Shown one piece after another: positions 1-6,907 of a stretch of DNA of 34,249 nucleotides. The translations under genes were made by a program, and so were the position numbers. The notes under the pieces are model-generated. The model ran no database searches. It had not been told where the DNA came from and was given only the letters and a program-made list of their open reading frames with translations. Origin of the DNA: a virus; IMG/VR virus record IMGVR_UViG_3300042545_000493, positions 1 through 34,249 of that record. One strand, given 5' to 3'. Numbering within the stretch: position 1 is the stretch's first letter; every line of letters begins with the position of its first letter.

Positions 1-495
1 GTTGCACGTTGCAAGGCAAACGATAGGCGGCTTACCGTGCGCCTTATTCCAACTGCCGATACGTTCCTGCACTTTGTAAAACGTTACTTCCTGCAACTCG
101 TTTACCTCGTCCAAGCCCGCGCCGTTAATCTCTAAACCTCGAAAGCGATTTAAATCTTTGTCATCGTCGAAACTTTCAGCCATGAACATCAGCTCCGAAC
201 CGTTTGTAAACGTTATAACGTTTGTTTCGCGATTCCAGTTCTTAACGTAACTACTTACCCCGTCCATCATTATTGAGGCAAAGCTCGGGAACGTGGTACG
301 CTTTAAATCGGGTAGGCTCTTACGAATAACCGCCCATCGGCTGCGCGGGTACGTTAAACAAAGCGACGTTAAGGTTAAAAGTAACCAATAAGTTTTACCG
401 CCGCGAATCGCGCCGCCAAAAACTACAACTCTTTTGTTTCCTTTTAAAGCGTGCTTGTACGCTATTGTTTGCGTTTCGGTTAACTTAAACCTCAT
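1..495 (-). CDS. terL: Terminase large subunit, N-terminal ATPase part (C-terminus outside window)
   Basis: This is the motor ATPase that packages phage DNA into the procapsid. The window holds the first 165 residues; the gene continues past the left edge, so the nuclease domain is not visible. The Walker A motif is GGAIRGGKT (residues 27-35), the Walker B motif is GAGLDEVNE (125-133), and LATCN at 161-165 fits the coupling motif that follows Walker B in large terminases. The start ATG at 495 overlaps the stop of the small-terminase-like gene as ATGA, which indicates translational coupling. The identification rests on these motifs in the right order and spacing, and is strong. Confidence 0.95.
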   Translation of the reverse strand, partial: MRFKLTETQTIAYKHALKGNKRVVVFGGAIRGGKTYWLLLTLTSLCLTYPRSRWAVIRKSLPDLKRTTFPSFASIMMDGVSSYVKNWNRETNVITFTNGSELMFMAESFDDDKDLNRFRGLEINGAGLDEVNELQEVTFYKVQERIGSWNKAHGKPPIVCLATCN

Positions 496-806
496 TCATT
501 CGGCTGGCTCGGTTCGGTCAATACAATAACAAGCGGTTCGGTAGTTGTTATATTATTGTCAATGCTTTGTTTCGGCTTACCGTATGCGCGGTCTAACAAT
601 AGCTCCGCAGCCCTTACATCGCCTTTAGCGGCGCGCGCGCGTATTGCTTTTAATATCGCTTCGCCTGCTGTTACGCCGTCCTTTTCTTCGCCCAACACAT
701 CCGCTAATAGCTTGTCAAGTTCGGGTAGCTTGCGGGGTCGCCCGTTAGGATTTCCCGTTTGCCCTTTCTTGAACTTATGAGGTAATACGTTTTCAGGTTT
801 TGGCAT
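492..806 (-). CDS. terS: Small terminase-like protein (DUF5681 type)
   Basis: A 104-residue protein with the N-terminal basic motif FKKGQTGNPNGRP (about residues 12-24), the hallmark of the DUF5681 family, followed by a helical segment. DUF5681 proteins commonly sit directly before terL in phage genomes, as here, and are usually treated as the DNA-recognition (small) terminase subunit. The stop overlaps the terL start. The functional role is inferred from family and position; the DNA-binding motif is seen directly. It is shorter than many classical TerS proteins. Confidence 0.75.
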   Translation of the reverse strand: MPKPENVLPHKFKKGQTGNPNGRPRKLPELDKLLADVLGEEKDGVTAGEAILKAIRARAAKGDVRAAELLLDRAYGKPKQSIDNNITTTEPLVIVLTEPSQPNE

Positions 807-824
807 CGCTGTTTTATCGTTGTA

Positions 825-1655
825 TTATTTTGACCTTGGGTCTTTGTTGTTTGCCCTATTAACCGCTCTTTTAGTGGCTACTTTTTGCAACCTTTCGACT
901 TCCATTTTAAAAGGGTAGCAATGCTTCATGTTTTCTAAAGTGTAATACACTATTGACGCCCTATATGGATTTTCGCCCGTTTTGACAATTGGCATTACGC
1001 CGTGTATTTCGTTTTGCCCGTCAAAAATTGATAAATAGCTGTCGCTTTGTTCAAGCGCGAAACCGTATTCGGGGAAAACAAGCTCGCCGCCAATAATCCC
1101 GCCCCTTAAAACCAACACGTTAGATAAATTGCCTCTAAAATTGCCCGTGTCTTTATGGTACTTTATAGCGTGGTTTACGTTAATGTTGGCGGTTGCAAAA
1201 GGCTGATTTTGTTTTAATAAATAATCTTGGTTAACGTTTTCGTTTATTACTTGTAAATCGTGGTTGTATTGTTCGGGTAAGTATTTTTCGTATAGGCTTG
1301 ACAACACTTCAATAAACGTAAATAAGCGTTGGGCGTTTTTCTTTTCGTCTTTTGTTTTCGACGAAAACCTGCAAAAATCGTTTCTAACGGCTACTCTTGG
1401 TAAAGCCCCAAAAACGCTGGATTGTGTTGGGAGGGCTTTATGAACTCTAAACGATTTTACATATTTGGTTTCTAAAGCCGCCTTTCTTATTTCGTTAATC
1501 AATTCGTGTTTTATTTTTATATACACCCCTACGTTTTTGCCGTTTTTTGTAAATATAGTATCGCTATTAATTAAAGTATTGTAATCGCTTTTTAATGGCG
1601 TTTGCTTTATTAGTTCGCTACAATCACGTATTTTTGTAAGCTCAAATGTTTTCAT
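825..1655 (-). CDS. 2-oxoglutarate/Fe(II) dioxygenase of the TET/JBP type
   Basis: A 276-residue protein whose C-terminal half has the iron and 2-oxoglutarate ligand set of this superfamily: H167-x-D169, a distal His at 218 in the segment EIHGV, and Arg232 in YRASIVYY. Between them lies GGIIGGELVFPEYG (185-198), which fits the conserved core of TET/JBP oxygenases. Members of that family hydroxylate the methyl group of 5-methylcytosine or thymine in DNA, and phage members have been tied to DNA hypermodification. The N-terminal 150 residues are not recognised. The gene overlaps the ParB-like gene by 14 bases and precedes the terminase genes, so it is probably co-transcribed with packaging functions. 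A peptidyl or other 2OG hydroxylase cannot be excluded from sequence alone. Confidence 0.75.
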   Translation of the reverse strand: MKTFELTKIRDCSELIKQTPLKSDYNTLINSDTIFTKNGKNVGVYIKIKHELINEIRKAALETKYVKSFRVHKALPTQSSVFGALPRVAVRNDFCRFSSKTKDEKKNAQRLFTFIEVLSSLYEKYLPEQYNHDLQVINENVNQDYLLKQNQPFATANINVNHAIKYHKDTGNFRGNLSNVLVLRGGIIGGELVFPEYGFALEQSDSYLSIFDGQNEIHGVMPIVKTGENPYRASIVYYTLENMKHCYPFKMEVERLQKVATKRAVNRANNKDPRSK

Positions 1656-2223
1656 TTTCCATTAGTTTTAAAATTAACGTGCTGTTGTCTTCGCAGTTGT
1701 ATTTGGTTTGTTTTTCTTCAAACCACTTTACAACCTTTTCAAACGTTTCGTTTTCGTAAACTAAAAACATTCTCTTTAGTTCGGCGTTCATAAAATTATC
1801 CAACTGCGACAACTGGTCCAAACCTTCGTAATCTTTATTGTTTGTCATGTTGTCTTGAAAGTCGGGTATATCTAAACCCCACGCGTCAAGCTGCTCAGTG
1901 TCCCATTCGTTTTGCAACATCGCCCAATCCCAGTCGCCGCCGCTTACGTTGTCTTTAATAATAAATTCGCGCTTTTGAGCCTCTGTAAGCTCGCTTGCCT
2001 TCATAATGGGTACTTGCTTTAGTTTGGCAGCTTTGCACGCCTTAAAACGCATATTACCGCCTAAAATAACGTTGTTCTCATCCACAACTATCGGGCGATA
2101 CTTTAGCATATCGGGAAACTCCTTAATCGATTGAACCAGCTTTTCGAACTTTTCGTCCTTAATAATGCGCGGGTTATTCGGGTTAACCGTTAGCTCGGAT
2201 ATGTTTATTAGTTGTACGCTCAT
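1642..2223 (-). CDS. ParB/Srx-fold protein (ParB N-terminal-like domain)
   Basis: A 193-residue protein with a ParB-N-like domain: NPNNPR near residues 14-19, then RPIVVDENNVILGGNMRFKA (43-62), where GGNMR stands in place of the GERR/GGxxR motif, then the IKDNVSGGDWDW segment (89-100) common in phage ParB-like proteins. Such proteins are CTPase or nuclease-fold proteins. Phage copies often lie beside terminase or DNA modification genes, and a role in DNA transactions is likely, but the activity is not known. The start codon overlaps the stop of the small gene at 2220-2363 as ATGA. There is no helix-turn-helix DNA-binding half like that of chromosomal ParB. Confidence 0.85.
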   Translation of the reverse strand: MSVQLINISELTVNPNNPRIIKDEKFEKLVQSIKEFPDMLKYRPIVVDENNVILGGNMRFKACKAAKLKQVPIMKASELTEAQKREFIIKDNVSGGDWDWAMLQNEWDTEQLDAWGLDIPDFQDNMTNNKDYEGLDQLSQLDNFMNAELKRMFLVYENETFEKVVKWFEEKQTKYNCEDNSTLILKLMENENI

Positions 2224-2363
2224 TTCTTGTTTCTTGCTTTGCGGTATTTCTCGGCTTCGGCGTATGCTATCGCGGCGGCTTGCTCGTTTGAATAACCTTC
2301 GCTAACTAACTTGCGAATGTTCATGCTTATGATTGTCTGCGTATCTCCTTGAAATAGTGGCAT
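2220..2363 (-). CDS. Small conserved-type phage protein, 47 aa
   Basis: An uninterrupted 47-codon frame fits exactly between its neighbours. It begins at ATG 2363 and ends in an ATGA overlap with the ParB-like gene. Its core, NIRKLVSEGYSNEQAAAIAY, matches a short motif seen in many phage proteins (N-I-x-x-L-x-x-x-G-x-x-x-x-Q-A-x-A-I-A), usually of unknown function. A TAATTTTG box at 2371-2378, seven bases before the ATG, could be a -7 promoter element, but no good -33 element was found. The call as a real gene rests on the motif and on the overlap. Confidence 0.75.
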   Translation of the reverse strand: MPLFQGDTQTIISMNIRKLVSEGYSNEQAAAIAYAEAEKYRKARNKK

Positions 2364-2375
2364 AGTTTTACAAAA

Positions 2376-2759
2376 TTACAAATTATAAGTGTCGATTCGT
2401 TTTTTAACCATTTCAATAAATCGCTCCATCATTGCCGCGTAAAATCCGTTAAAGTCCTTATGACCTTCGGGCGCGTGTTCAAAGAGAACGTAAAGCGTTG
2501 CGCGTAACCTTTGACTCGGTGTTTTGCTACCGAGTTCGGCGGCATCGAGTTTAAGGTTATTTAGTAGCTGTTCATCGTTGTAATTGAATTGTTCGCCCTT
2601 AAACGCCATAACACCTACGCCGCCCATCCACTGGTTAAATAGCTCGCTCGTTTGCTCGGGCGTTAGTTCCTGCGTTCCGATTGTTACCTTAATCGTTTTA
2701 TCGCGGCGCGTGGCTACTGATTCAATCGCGCACGGTATAGTTAATAGTTTAGCACCCAT
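2376..2759 (-). CDS. Hypothetical phage protein, 127 aa
   Basis: Not recognised. The protein is mostly helical by composition in its C-terminal half (RLRATLYVLFEHAPEG, then a segment rich in Phe, Met and charged residues ending in MVKKRIDTYNL). It has no signal peptide or membrane segment. It overlaps the upstream DNA-binding-like gene by 11 bases and sits in a tightly packed run of small genes between the dnaB-like and ParB-like genes, which suggests a role in DNA metabolism or packaging; that is inference only. Confidence 0.8.
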   Translation of the reverse strand: MGAKLLTIPCAIESVATRRDKTIKVTIGTQELTPEQTSELFNQWMGGVGVMAFKGEQFNYNDEQLLNNLKLDAAELGSKTPSQRLRATLYVLFEHAPEGHKDFNGFYAAMMERFIEMVKKRIDTYNL

Positions 2760-2976
2760 ACTCGGGGTCGTGTTTCTTTGATTTGTATTCGAGCTTTAAT
2801 CCTTCGAGGTATGCGCGTACCATTGAGGTAATCTTTTCGCGGTGCGTTTGCGGTACGCGAAAGCATAACGTCGCGGTTTGTTCGCCGTATTGCTTCGACC
2901 TACCAGCACCCTCACGGCGACCGCCACGCTTCGAAATCGGTTTCGGTGTTGCTTCCATTGCTGCAAATATAGTCAT
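2749..2976 (-). CDS. Small basic, possibly DNA-binding protein
   Basis: A 75-residue protein with a basic, Gly/Arg-rich segment KRGGRREGAGRSK (about 16-28). This AT-hook-like motif is found at the start of many phage regulators and terminase-like proteins. It is followed by TLCFRVPQTHREKITSMV, which has the strand-then-helix look of a ribbon-helix-helix unit. The start at 2976 overlaps the previous stop as ATGA; an internal Met at residue 7 is an alternative start. DNA binding is inferred from the motifs; the target is unknown. Confidence 0.7.
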   Translation of the reverse strand: MTIFAAMEATPKPISKRGGRREGAGRSKQYGEQTATLCFRVPQTHREKITSMVRAYLEGLKLEYKSKKHDPEYGC

Positions 2977-3212
2977 TTTTTGATTACGTTTTGCAAATTA
3001 ATGCCGTGTTTTTTTAGCAGCTTTAACCAATCGAGCGAGCGGTTTAAATACAATCGGTAGGCTATCGAGGTGCGTGGCGCGTTCGTTAATTGAGCCGCGT
3101 AGCTTCTGTGCGTTTTAAGCGTGTCGGTATAATAGGTAACGCCCTCTTTAAATTCGCCTTGCTCGGGTTCGTAGTTTGTCATGTAATCGATTATTCGTTC
3201 TTCAGTTGTCAA
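2973..3212 (-). CDS. Hypothetical protein, 79 aa
   Basis: Not recognised. A small soluble protein, acidic at the N-terminus (TTEERIIDYM) and basic at the C-terminus (LDWLKLLKKHGINLQNVIKK). It overlaps both neighbours by 4 bases (ATGA-type junctions), so it belongs to the same translationally coupled string as the flanking genes. Confidence 0.75.
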   Translation of the reverse strand: MTTEERIIDYMTNYEPEQGEFKEGVTYYTDTLKTHRSYAAQLTNAPRTSIAYRLYLNRSLDWLKLLKKHGINLQNVIKK

Positions 3213-3613
3213 AACGGCTGGTCGTTAAATTCGTAGTCAATAATTCTTGCTTCGTTTTCGCTAATAACGGCTGTTATTGATTCGTAAACAAGTTTTACAT
3301 TATAAGCTAATTCATAAAACTCTAAGTCTTTTGCGTTTTGCAAAGCCCAAAAGCATATGTCTAAAAAATATTCGGTAGTTAGTTTAGAATTACCGCCCGA
3401 CGAATAGCCCATCCAAAACCCGTCCAAAAGACCCATAGCGTCATAATTCCAATCAATAAACCTATCGTTATGCCCTAATAAATTGTTTTTTAACATATCA
3501 AACGAAGCCCCGTCGGTCGGATAATTTTCATCATTTACGAAGTAAAACTGTTTATTAAACCAGCGCTTTTGTTCTTTTGGTACGTTCAATAATTTTATTT
3601 TCTTTTTTGTCAT
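3209..3613 (-). CDS. Hypothetical protein, 134 aa
   Basis: Not recognised. It has a basic N-terminus (MTKKKIKLL), an aromatic-rich middle (FDMLKNNLLGH, FWMGYSSGG) and an acidic C-terminus. It has no membrane segment or metal-binding cluster. It starts three bases after the dnaB-like gene and its stop overlaps the next gene, so it is very probably co-expressed with the helicase. Confidence 0.75.
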   Translation of the reverse strand: MTKKKIKLLNVPKEQKRWFNKQFYFVNDENYPTDGASFDMLKNNLLGHNDRFIDWNYDAMGLLDGFWMGYSSGGNSKLTTEYFLDICFWALQNAKDLEFYELAYNVKLVYESITAVISENEARIIDYEFNDQPF

Positions 3614-3616
3614 AAA

Positions 3617-5020
3617 TCAAAACGGTTCTTTGTCAAATTCGTTATTCGGCGTTATTGCGCTAATTAGTTTATCGGTTTGTGGCATCGGTAAAAAGGCGCT
3701 GCCGCCCGTGTTAACGCCGTTATCGCTAAAGTGAGTTAGCGTTTCGTTGTGCTTAAATCGTACTTCACCCGTTGAGCCTTGCCGATGCTTTTCGAACAAG
3801 TAAAACACATCGTTTGCGTATGGCGCGCCGTTATCATCGTTAAGCGCGTAGTAAGCTGGACGCCACACAAACATAACTGTATCAGCATCTTGTTCGATAC
3901 TACCCGATTCGCGAAGGTCCGAAAGTATCGGTCGTTTATCGGCTCTTTGTTCTACTTGCCTGCTTAACTGCGCAAGTGCTATAATCGGTATATTTAGTTC
4001 CTTTTGCGCTGCTTTTAGCGTTCGGCTTATCTCGGCTACTTCAGATTCTCTATTTCCGCCTTTAAAGCCCTCAATAGTCATTAACTGTAAATAATCGATT
4101 ATTGCCCACTTACAACGATTTTTACGTACCTCGCGGCGCAATATCCTTACGGCTTCATGAACGCCGCAACGCGCTTTATCGTAAATTAAAATAGGTAGCT
4201 GTTCGGTTTTGCCTATCGATTGTTCGAACGCGTGTAACTCAGGTTGTGTTAGATTACCATCGCGAAGGCGCGCGCTATTAATTAGACTTTCGCCGTGCTG
4301 CAATATAAGGCGCTGCGCTAACTGGCTGCGATTCATTTCGAGATTAAAATAAACACCCGCTTCGCCAAACTGCGCCGCGTGAAATAGCGCGATGGCTGTT
4401 TTACCCATCGAAGGGCGACCAGCTAAGATTATAAGTTCGGGATGAAAGCCACCCGTAAAACGATTCAAAGCGCTTAAGCCCGTGTTTAACCCACTCGTTT
4501 GCCCCGATTGAAACAAAGCGGCGCGGCGGTAATACGCTTGCCTTTCTTCGTCAGACAATTGAGCCATGTTAATTATGTTATCCGTCGGGCTGCTATCATC
4601 GATTAAAGAGTTGAGGCGCTTTATTATTTCGGTTGCTGTTTCAACGCCGCTGCGCATAGTTCCGACGCTTAGAGCCTGTTCGGTTAGTATTGCGCTTACA
4701 GAGCGCTTAATGTGTTCGTCCTTTAGAATTGCGATGTAATCGTTAACGGGTTCGTTGTACGACAACTCGTTGCCCCAGCTTGCAAGCTCTGAAATGTTTT
4801 GCGGGGTTAGGGTCTTTTCGGGTTTGTTATATTGGGCAACGGTTAAAAGCGTAGGCTGCTTTTCGTCTTTTATGATTGCCTTAATGAGTTTAAAACAACT
4901 TAGCGCGGTGGCGTCTTGAAACAGGTGCTCGCCCAACTGCGGCATTATCTCTTTATAGTTTTCGTCCGCGTTTAGGCAAAGGAATATTAAAGCCTGTTCG
5001 ATTTTTGGTAGCGGTTTCAT
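3617..5020 (-). CDS. dnaB: Replicative DNA helicase, DnaB-like
   Basis: A 467-residue protein of full DnaB length. Residues 1-150 correspond to the primase-interacting N-terminal domain. The RecA-like motor follows, with Walker A GRPSMGKT (201-208), Walker B AIIDYLQL (306-313), the family signature DLRESGSIEQDAD (368-380) and the late KHRQGSTG segment (411-418) that carries the arginine-finger region. It unwinds DNA at the phage fork as a hexamer. No primase or DNA polymerase is visible in the window, so either host enzymes are used or those genes lie outside. It starts one base after the preceding small gene ends. Confidence 0.95.
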   Translation of the reverse strand: MKPLPKIEQALIFLCLNADENYKEIMPQLGEHLFQDATALSCFKLIKAIIKDEKQPTLLTVAQYNKPEKTLTPQNISELASWGNELSYNEPVNDYIAILKDEHIKRSVSAILTEQALSVGTMRSGVETATEIIKRLNSLIDDSSPTDNIINMAQLSDEERQAYYRRAALFQSGQTSGLNTGLSALNRFTGGFHPELIILAGRPSMGKTAIALFHAAQFGEAGVYFNLEMNRSQLAQRLILQHGESLINSARLRDGNLTQPELHAFEQSIGKTEQLPILIYDKARCGVHEAVRILRREVRKNRCKWAIIDYLQLMTIEGFKGGNRESEVAEISRTLKAAQKELNIPIIALAQLSRQVEQRADKRPILSDLRESGSIEQDADTVMFVWRPAYYALNDDNGAPYANDVFYLFEKHRQGSTGEVRFKHNETLTHFSDNGVNTGGSAFLPMPQTDKLISAITPNNEFDKEPF

Positions 5021-5212
5021 TTAGTTACATTTTGCGTTAATCCATCCTTTACGCATCCACCGCGAAAATATTTTAGTATCATTCACTTTATGTACATTGT
5101 AATGCTCTGAATCGCGGTTTGAAATAATTATTATATCGCCAACCTTTGCAAATATTTTACCCTCTGATGTTGTTGTTATTTCAAATTCTGTTTTAACTGT
5201 TTTGCGTTCCAT
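5021..5212 (-). CDS. Small hypothetical protein, 63 aa
   Basis: Not recognised. The frame is open further upstream, but the start is placed at ATG 5212 (MERKTVKTEF) because the longer version would run through the hairpin at 5243-5259 and overlap the 47-residue gene at 5259-5402. The protein is mixed strand-like (AKVGDIIIISN) with a basic end (RWMRKGWINAKCN). It ends directly before the dnaB-like gene. Confidence 0.65.
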   Translation of the reverse strand: MERKTVKTEFEITTTSEGKIFAKVGDIIIISNRDSEHYNVHKVNDTKIFSRWMRKGWINAKCN

Positions 5213-5242
5213 AATATAAAATATTAAATATTTAAAAAGTTG

Positions 5243-5259
5243 GGCGGTTGTTAGCCGCC
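5243..5259 (-). terminator. GC-rich intercistronic hairpin
   Basis: The minus strand reads GGCGGCTAACAACCGCC, a perfect 5-bp or longer stem, followed by CAACTTTTTAAA. It lies immediately after the stop of the gene at 5259-5402 and 31 bases before the ATG at 5212. The T-run is short, so it may be a weak terminator, attenuator or 3'-end stabiliser. The sequence is nearly the same as the hairpins at 5431-5449 and 11094-11112. Confidence 0.6.
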
Positions 5260-5402
5260 TAAAATATTTCTTGCTTATTTGTTTTCCAGTTGATGTAATC
5301 GATAGCATCTTGTTGGTTAAAGAATACTGCAACTACTTCGTCGGTAATTTCGTCGCATACCTTGTATTCATTTCCTTGCAACGGTGTTCTAACGTAAAGC
5401 AT
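5259..5402 (-). CDS. Small hypothetical protein, 47 aa
   Basis: A 47-codon frame from ATG 5402 to TAG at 5259-5261, encoding MLYVRTPLQGNEYKVCDEIT and a further 27 residues that include FFNQQDAIDYINW. The pattern of a short beta hairpin followed by an amphipathic helix (QDAIDYINWKT) looks like a genuine compact phage protein. It is supported by a hairpin on each side and by the leader motif TTAAACCTTTAAAC just before the ATG. Function unknown. Confidence 0.65.
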   Translation of the reverse strand: MLYVRTPLQGNEYKVCDEITDEVVAVFFNQQDAIDYINWKTNKQEIF

Positions 5403-5430
5403 ATTTTGACTGTTTAAAGGTTTAAAAGTT

Positions 5431-5449
5431 GGGCGGCTGTTAACCGCCC
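5431..5449 (-). terminator. GC-rich intercistronic hairpin
   Basis: The minus strand reads GGGCGGTTAACAGCCGCCC, a 7-bp stem, then AACTTTT. It lies between the coiled-coil gene at 5459-5656 and the 47-residue gene, 29 bases before ATG 5402. It is a sister copy of the hairpins at 5243 and 11094. Confidence 0.65.
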
Positions 5450-5458
5450 GTTATTGTT

Positions 5459-5656
5459 TTAAAGTTCTGTCATTAACATTTGGCGCAGTTCGTACAACAT
5501 TCTTTGTACTTCTTCGGCGTTTACATAATTGTTTTCAAAGCCCCTAAATTTTTCGCTTTGCAAGTATGACAACTTGTTTACAATTTGTTTGTCAATAAAT
5601 TCGAATTGATTTTTTAGGTTTTCGTTTTCTGTTTTAAGTTTCGAAATGTAGTTCAT
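5459..5656 (-). CDS. Small coiled-coil protein, 65 aa
   Basis: A highly charged, helical 65-residue protein (KLKTENENLKNQFEFIDKQI near the N-terminus) with a heptad-like spacing of Leu/Ile/Phe. It is probably a coiled-coil dimer; function unknown. It is the first gene after a clear promoter (-7 box at 5685-5692) and is followed by the hairpin at 5431-5449, so it may be a separately expressed small transcript unit. Confidence 0.7.
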   Translation of the reverse strand: MNYISKLKTENENLKNQFEFIDKQIVNKLSYLQSEKFRGFENNYVNAEEVQRMLYELRQMLMTEL

Positions 5657-5684
5657 GGTTTTTTTTTTTAAGCGTTTGATGAAG

Positions 5685-5716
5685 CAAATTTAAAACGCTT
5701 TTTTTGATTTTGCAAA
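5685..5716 (-). promoter_or_regulatory. Bacteroidota-type promoter (TTTG-N20-TAAATTTG)
   Basis: On the minus strand TTTG at 5716-5713 is followed after 20 bases by TAAATTTG at 5692-5685, matching the Bacteroidota consensus TTTG/TAnnTTTG. The flanks (TTTGCAAA at the -33 side, TAAATTTGCTTCATCAAA at the -7 side) are shared with the promoter at 11385-11415. It drives the gene starting at 5656, with about 25 bases of leader. Confidence 0.8.
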
Positions 5717-5748
5717 CGTTTTCTTTCTTTTTTTAAAAACAATTTTTG

Positions 5749-6381
5749 TTACTCCATTTTTAACCCCATCGAAGCTCGTGTTATTGTTGCGTTTTTGGGT
5801 TGTTTGTCTGTGTCGCGTTTATTCCATGTAACCAACCTTCGCCCAGTATCCCAAGCGTCTTGAGAAGTCAAACGTATTTTACCGTTTGCGAGCGGCTCAG
5901 TCCAATAATTAAAGAAAGCGTTTAGAAGCTCTTTAGGGTATCTATCCTTGTAAGGCGTCATAGCTTCTATTAAATCTTGCTCGCTCCACTTTTTAAAATT
6001 GGCGTTAGCGTTAGCCTTTACATTTACATTTAAATTAGCATTAGCATTTACATTAGAGGGTTTGTTGGGGGTTTCTTGAGGGTTTTTAGCGGGTTTTGTT
6101 GGGGGTTTTGTTGGGTGTTTTTCGCTTCTTGGTCTACCGCCTTTTTTCCCGTGTTCAGCCCCTAAATACCCGTTGTTTTTACCAGCTATTGCCTTGCGGT
6201 TATTTGCTTCGATTTGAGGCTTAATAAGCATAAAAATAGTTTTACTTAACCCGCTCAGTTCAATTTCAACCCCGTTAAAACCTAACTCGAATATTGCCGC
6301 CCAAACCTCAATACGGTTTTGTTCGGGGACGCCGTTTAAGGCTTCGTAGAACGAGCGATAAATTACCATTGAATCCTTCAT
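5749..6381 (-). CDS. DUF6291-like phage replication protein
   Basis: A 210-residue protein. The N-terminal 60 residues (FYEALNGVPEQNRIEVWAAI, then IKPQIEANN) resemble the DUF6291 domain of Bacteroidota phages. A basic GKKGGRPRSEK segment (78-88), a Pro/Lys/Thr linker and an Asn/Ala/Val repeat (110-128) lead to a C-terminal module with FFNYWTEP (156-163) and WDTGRRLVTW (177-186). That arrangement is found in phage replisome-organiser-like proteins encoded near dnaB. A role in loading the helicase is inferred. The start is uncertain: ATG 6381 abuts the T-run of a hairpin, while AAGGA just inside the gene lies four bases before a second ATG at residue 5. Confidence 0.75.
   Translation of the reverse strand: MKDSMVIYRSFYEALNGVPEQNRIEVWAAIFELGFNGVEIELSGLSKTIFMLIKPQIEANNRKAIAGKNNGYLGAEHGKKGGRPRSEKHPTKPPTKPAKNPQETPNKPSNVNANANLNVNVKANANANFKKWSEQDLIEAMTPYKDRYPKELLNAFFNYWTEPLANGKIRLTSQDAWDTGRRLVTWNKRDTDKQPKNATITRASMGLKME
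5998..6054 (-). repeat. In-frame hexamer-like repeat encoding an Asn-Ala/Val tract
   Basis: About 57 bases built from AAYGYN-type dinucleotide codon pairs encode NVNANANLNVNVKANANAN in the linker of the DUF6291-like protein. The units are degenerate (GCT/GTA/GTT alternating with AAT/AAC), so it is an expanded short tandem repeat that keeps frame when units are gained or lost in sixes. Confidence 0.7.
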
Positions 6382-6456
6382 AAAAAAAAACGCCCTTTAA
6401 CGGCTGCGGTGGAAACGGCTCGGTTATTACACTTCGCCTCGCAGCCATCAAAGGGC
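6382..6456 (-). terminator. Large structured hairpin with T9 tract abutting a start codon (terminator/attenuator)
   Basis: On the minus strand GCCCTTT (6456-6450) pairs with AAAGGGC (6398-6392) and GGCTGCG/CGCAGCC (6446-6440 with 6408-6402) extends the stem around a 31-base loop. A run of nine T follows at 6390-6382, directly before the ATG at 6381. The plus strand also has a T-run after the hairpin (6463-6469), so it could terminate in both directions. No promoter was found between it and the next gene. Confidence 0.75.
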
Positions 6457-6514
6457 TTCAAATTTTTTTGATTCGTTCGGGTTTCCACGTCCAAACGGTT
6501 AAATGTACAAAAAT

Positions 6515-6907
6515 TTATTGGTCCAAATACTTTTCAATCGTTTCTATACACTCGTCTAACCCCGAGCAAAACAAAGCCTCGAAACCAGCGTATCTAAGCC
6601 GAGCAAGGACTTCAAATTGTTCTGTAAGGTGTTCGTCTTGCTTTAGCGTTCCATCGCGCTTAAACGGGTTAAAATCGCCTTTTTTGATTTCAATGAATAA
6701 ACCGCTAAAGTTTCCACGCGGGGCGGCTATAAATAAATCGGGGTAGCCTCGATGCGGGTTCATGCTTTTATGCACCCTTGCTTGCCCCATGCTCATTTTC
6801 GTTCCTGCGCTAAAGTCAAACCTAAAAAGTATTTCGGGGTGCTTTAGGCTCATGTAACGCGCAATCGCTGAATAAATATCGCTTTCGCGTGGCGGGCGGC
6901 GTTTCAT
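6515..6907 (-). CDS. VRR-NUC domain nuclease
   Basis: A 130-residue stand-alone VRR-NUC protein. It has the typical order: early helix with E8-D10, GYPDLFIA (54-61) with the catalytic Asp57, FIEIKKGD (71-78) with the E-x-K pair, then the Gln97 and GFEALFCSGLDE (108-119) segment. VRR-NUC proteins are PD-(D/E)XK-fold, structure-specific endonucleases; phage copies are thought to resolve branched DNA or process replication intermediates. It overlaps the next upstream gene by 4 bases. Confidence 0.9.
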   Translation of the reverse strand: MKRRPPRESDIYSAIARYMSLKHPEILFRFDFSAGTKMSMGQARVHKSMNPHRGYPDLFIAAPRGNFSGLFIEIKKGDFNPFKRDGTLKQDEHLTEQFEVLARLRYAGFEALFCSGLDECIETIEKYLDQ

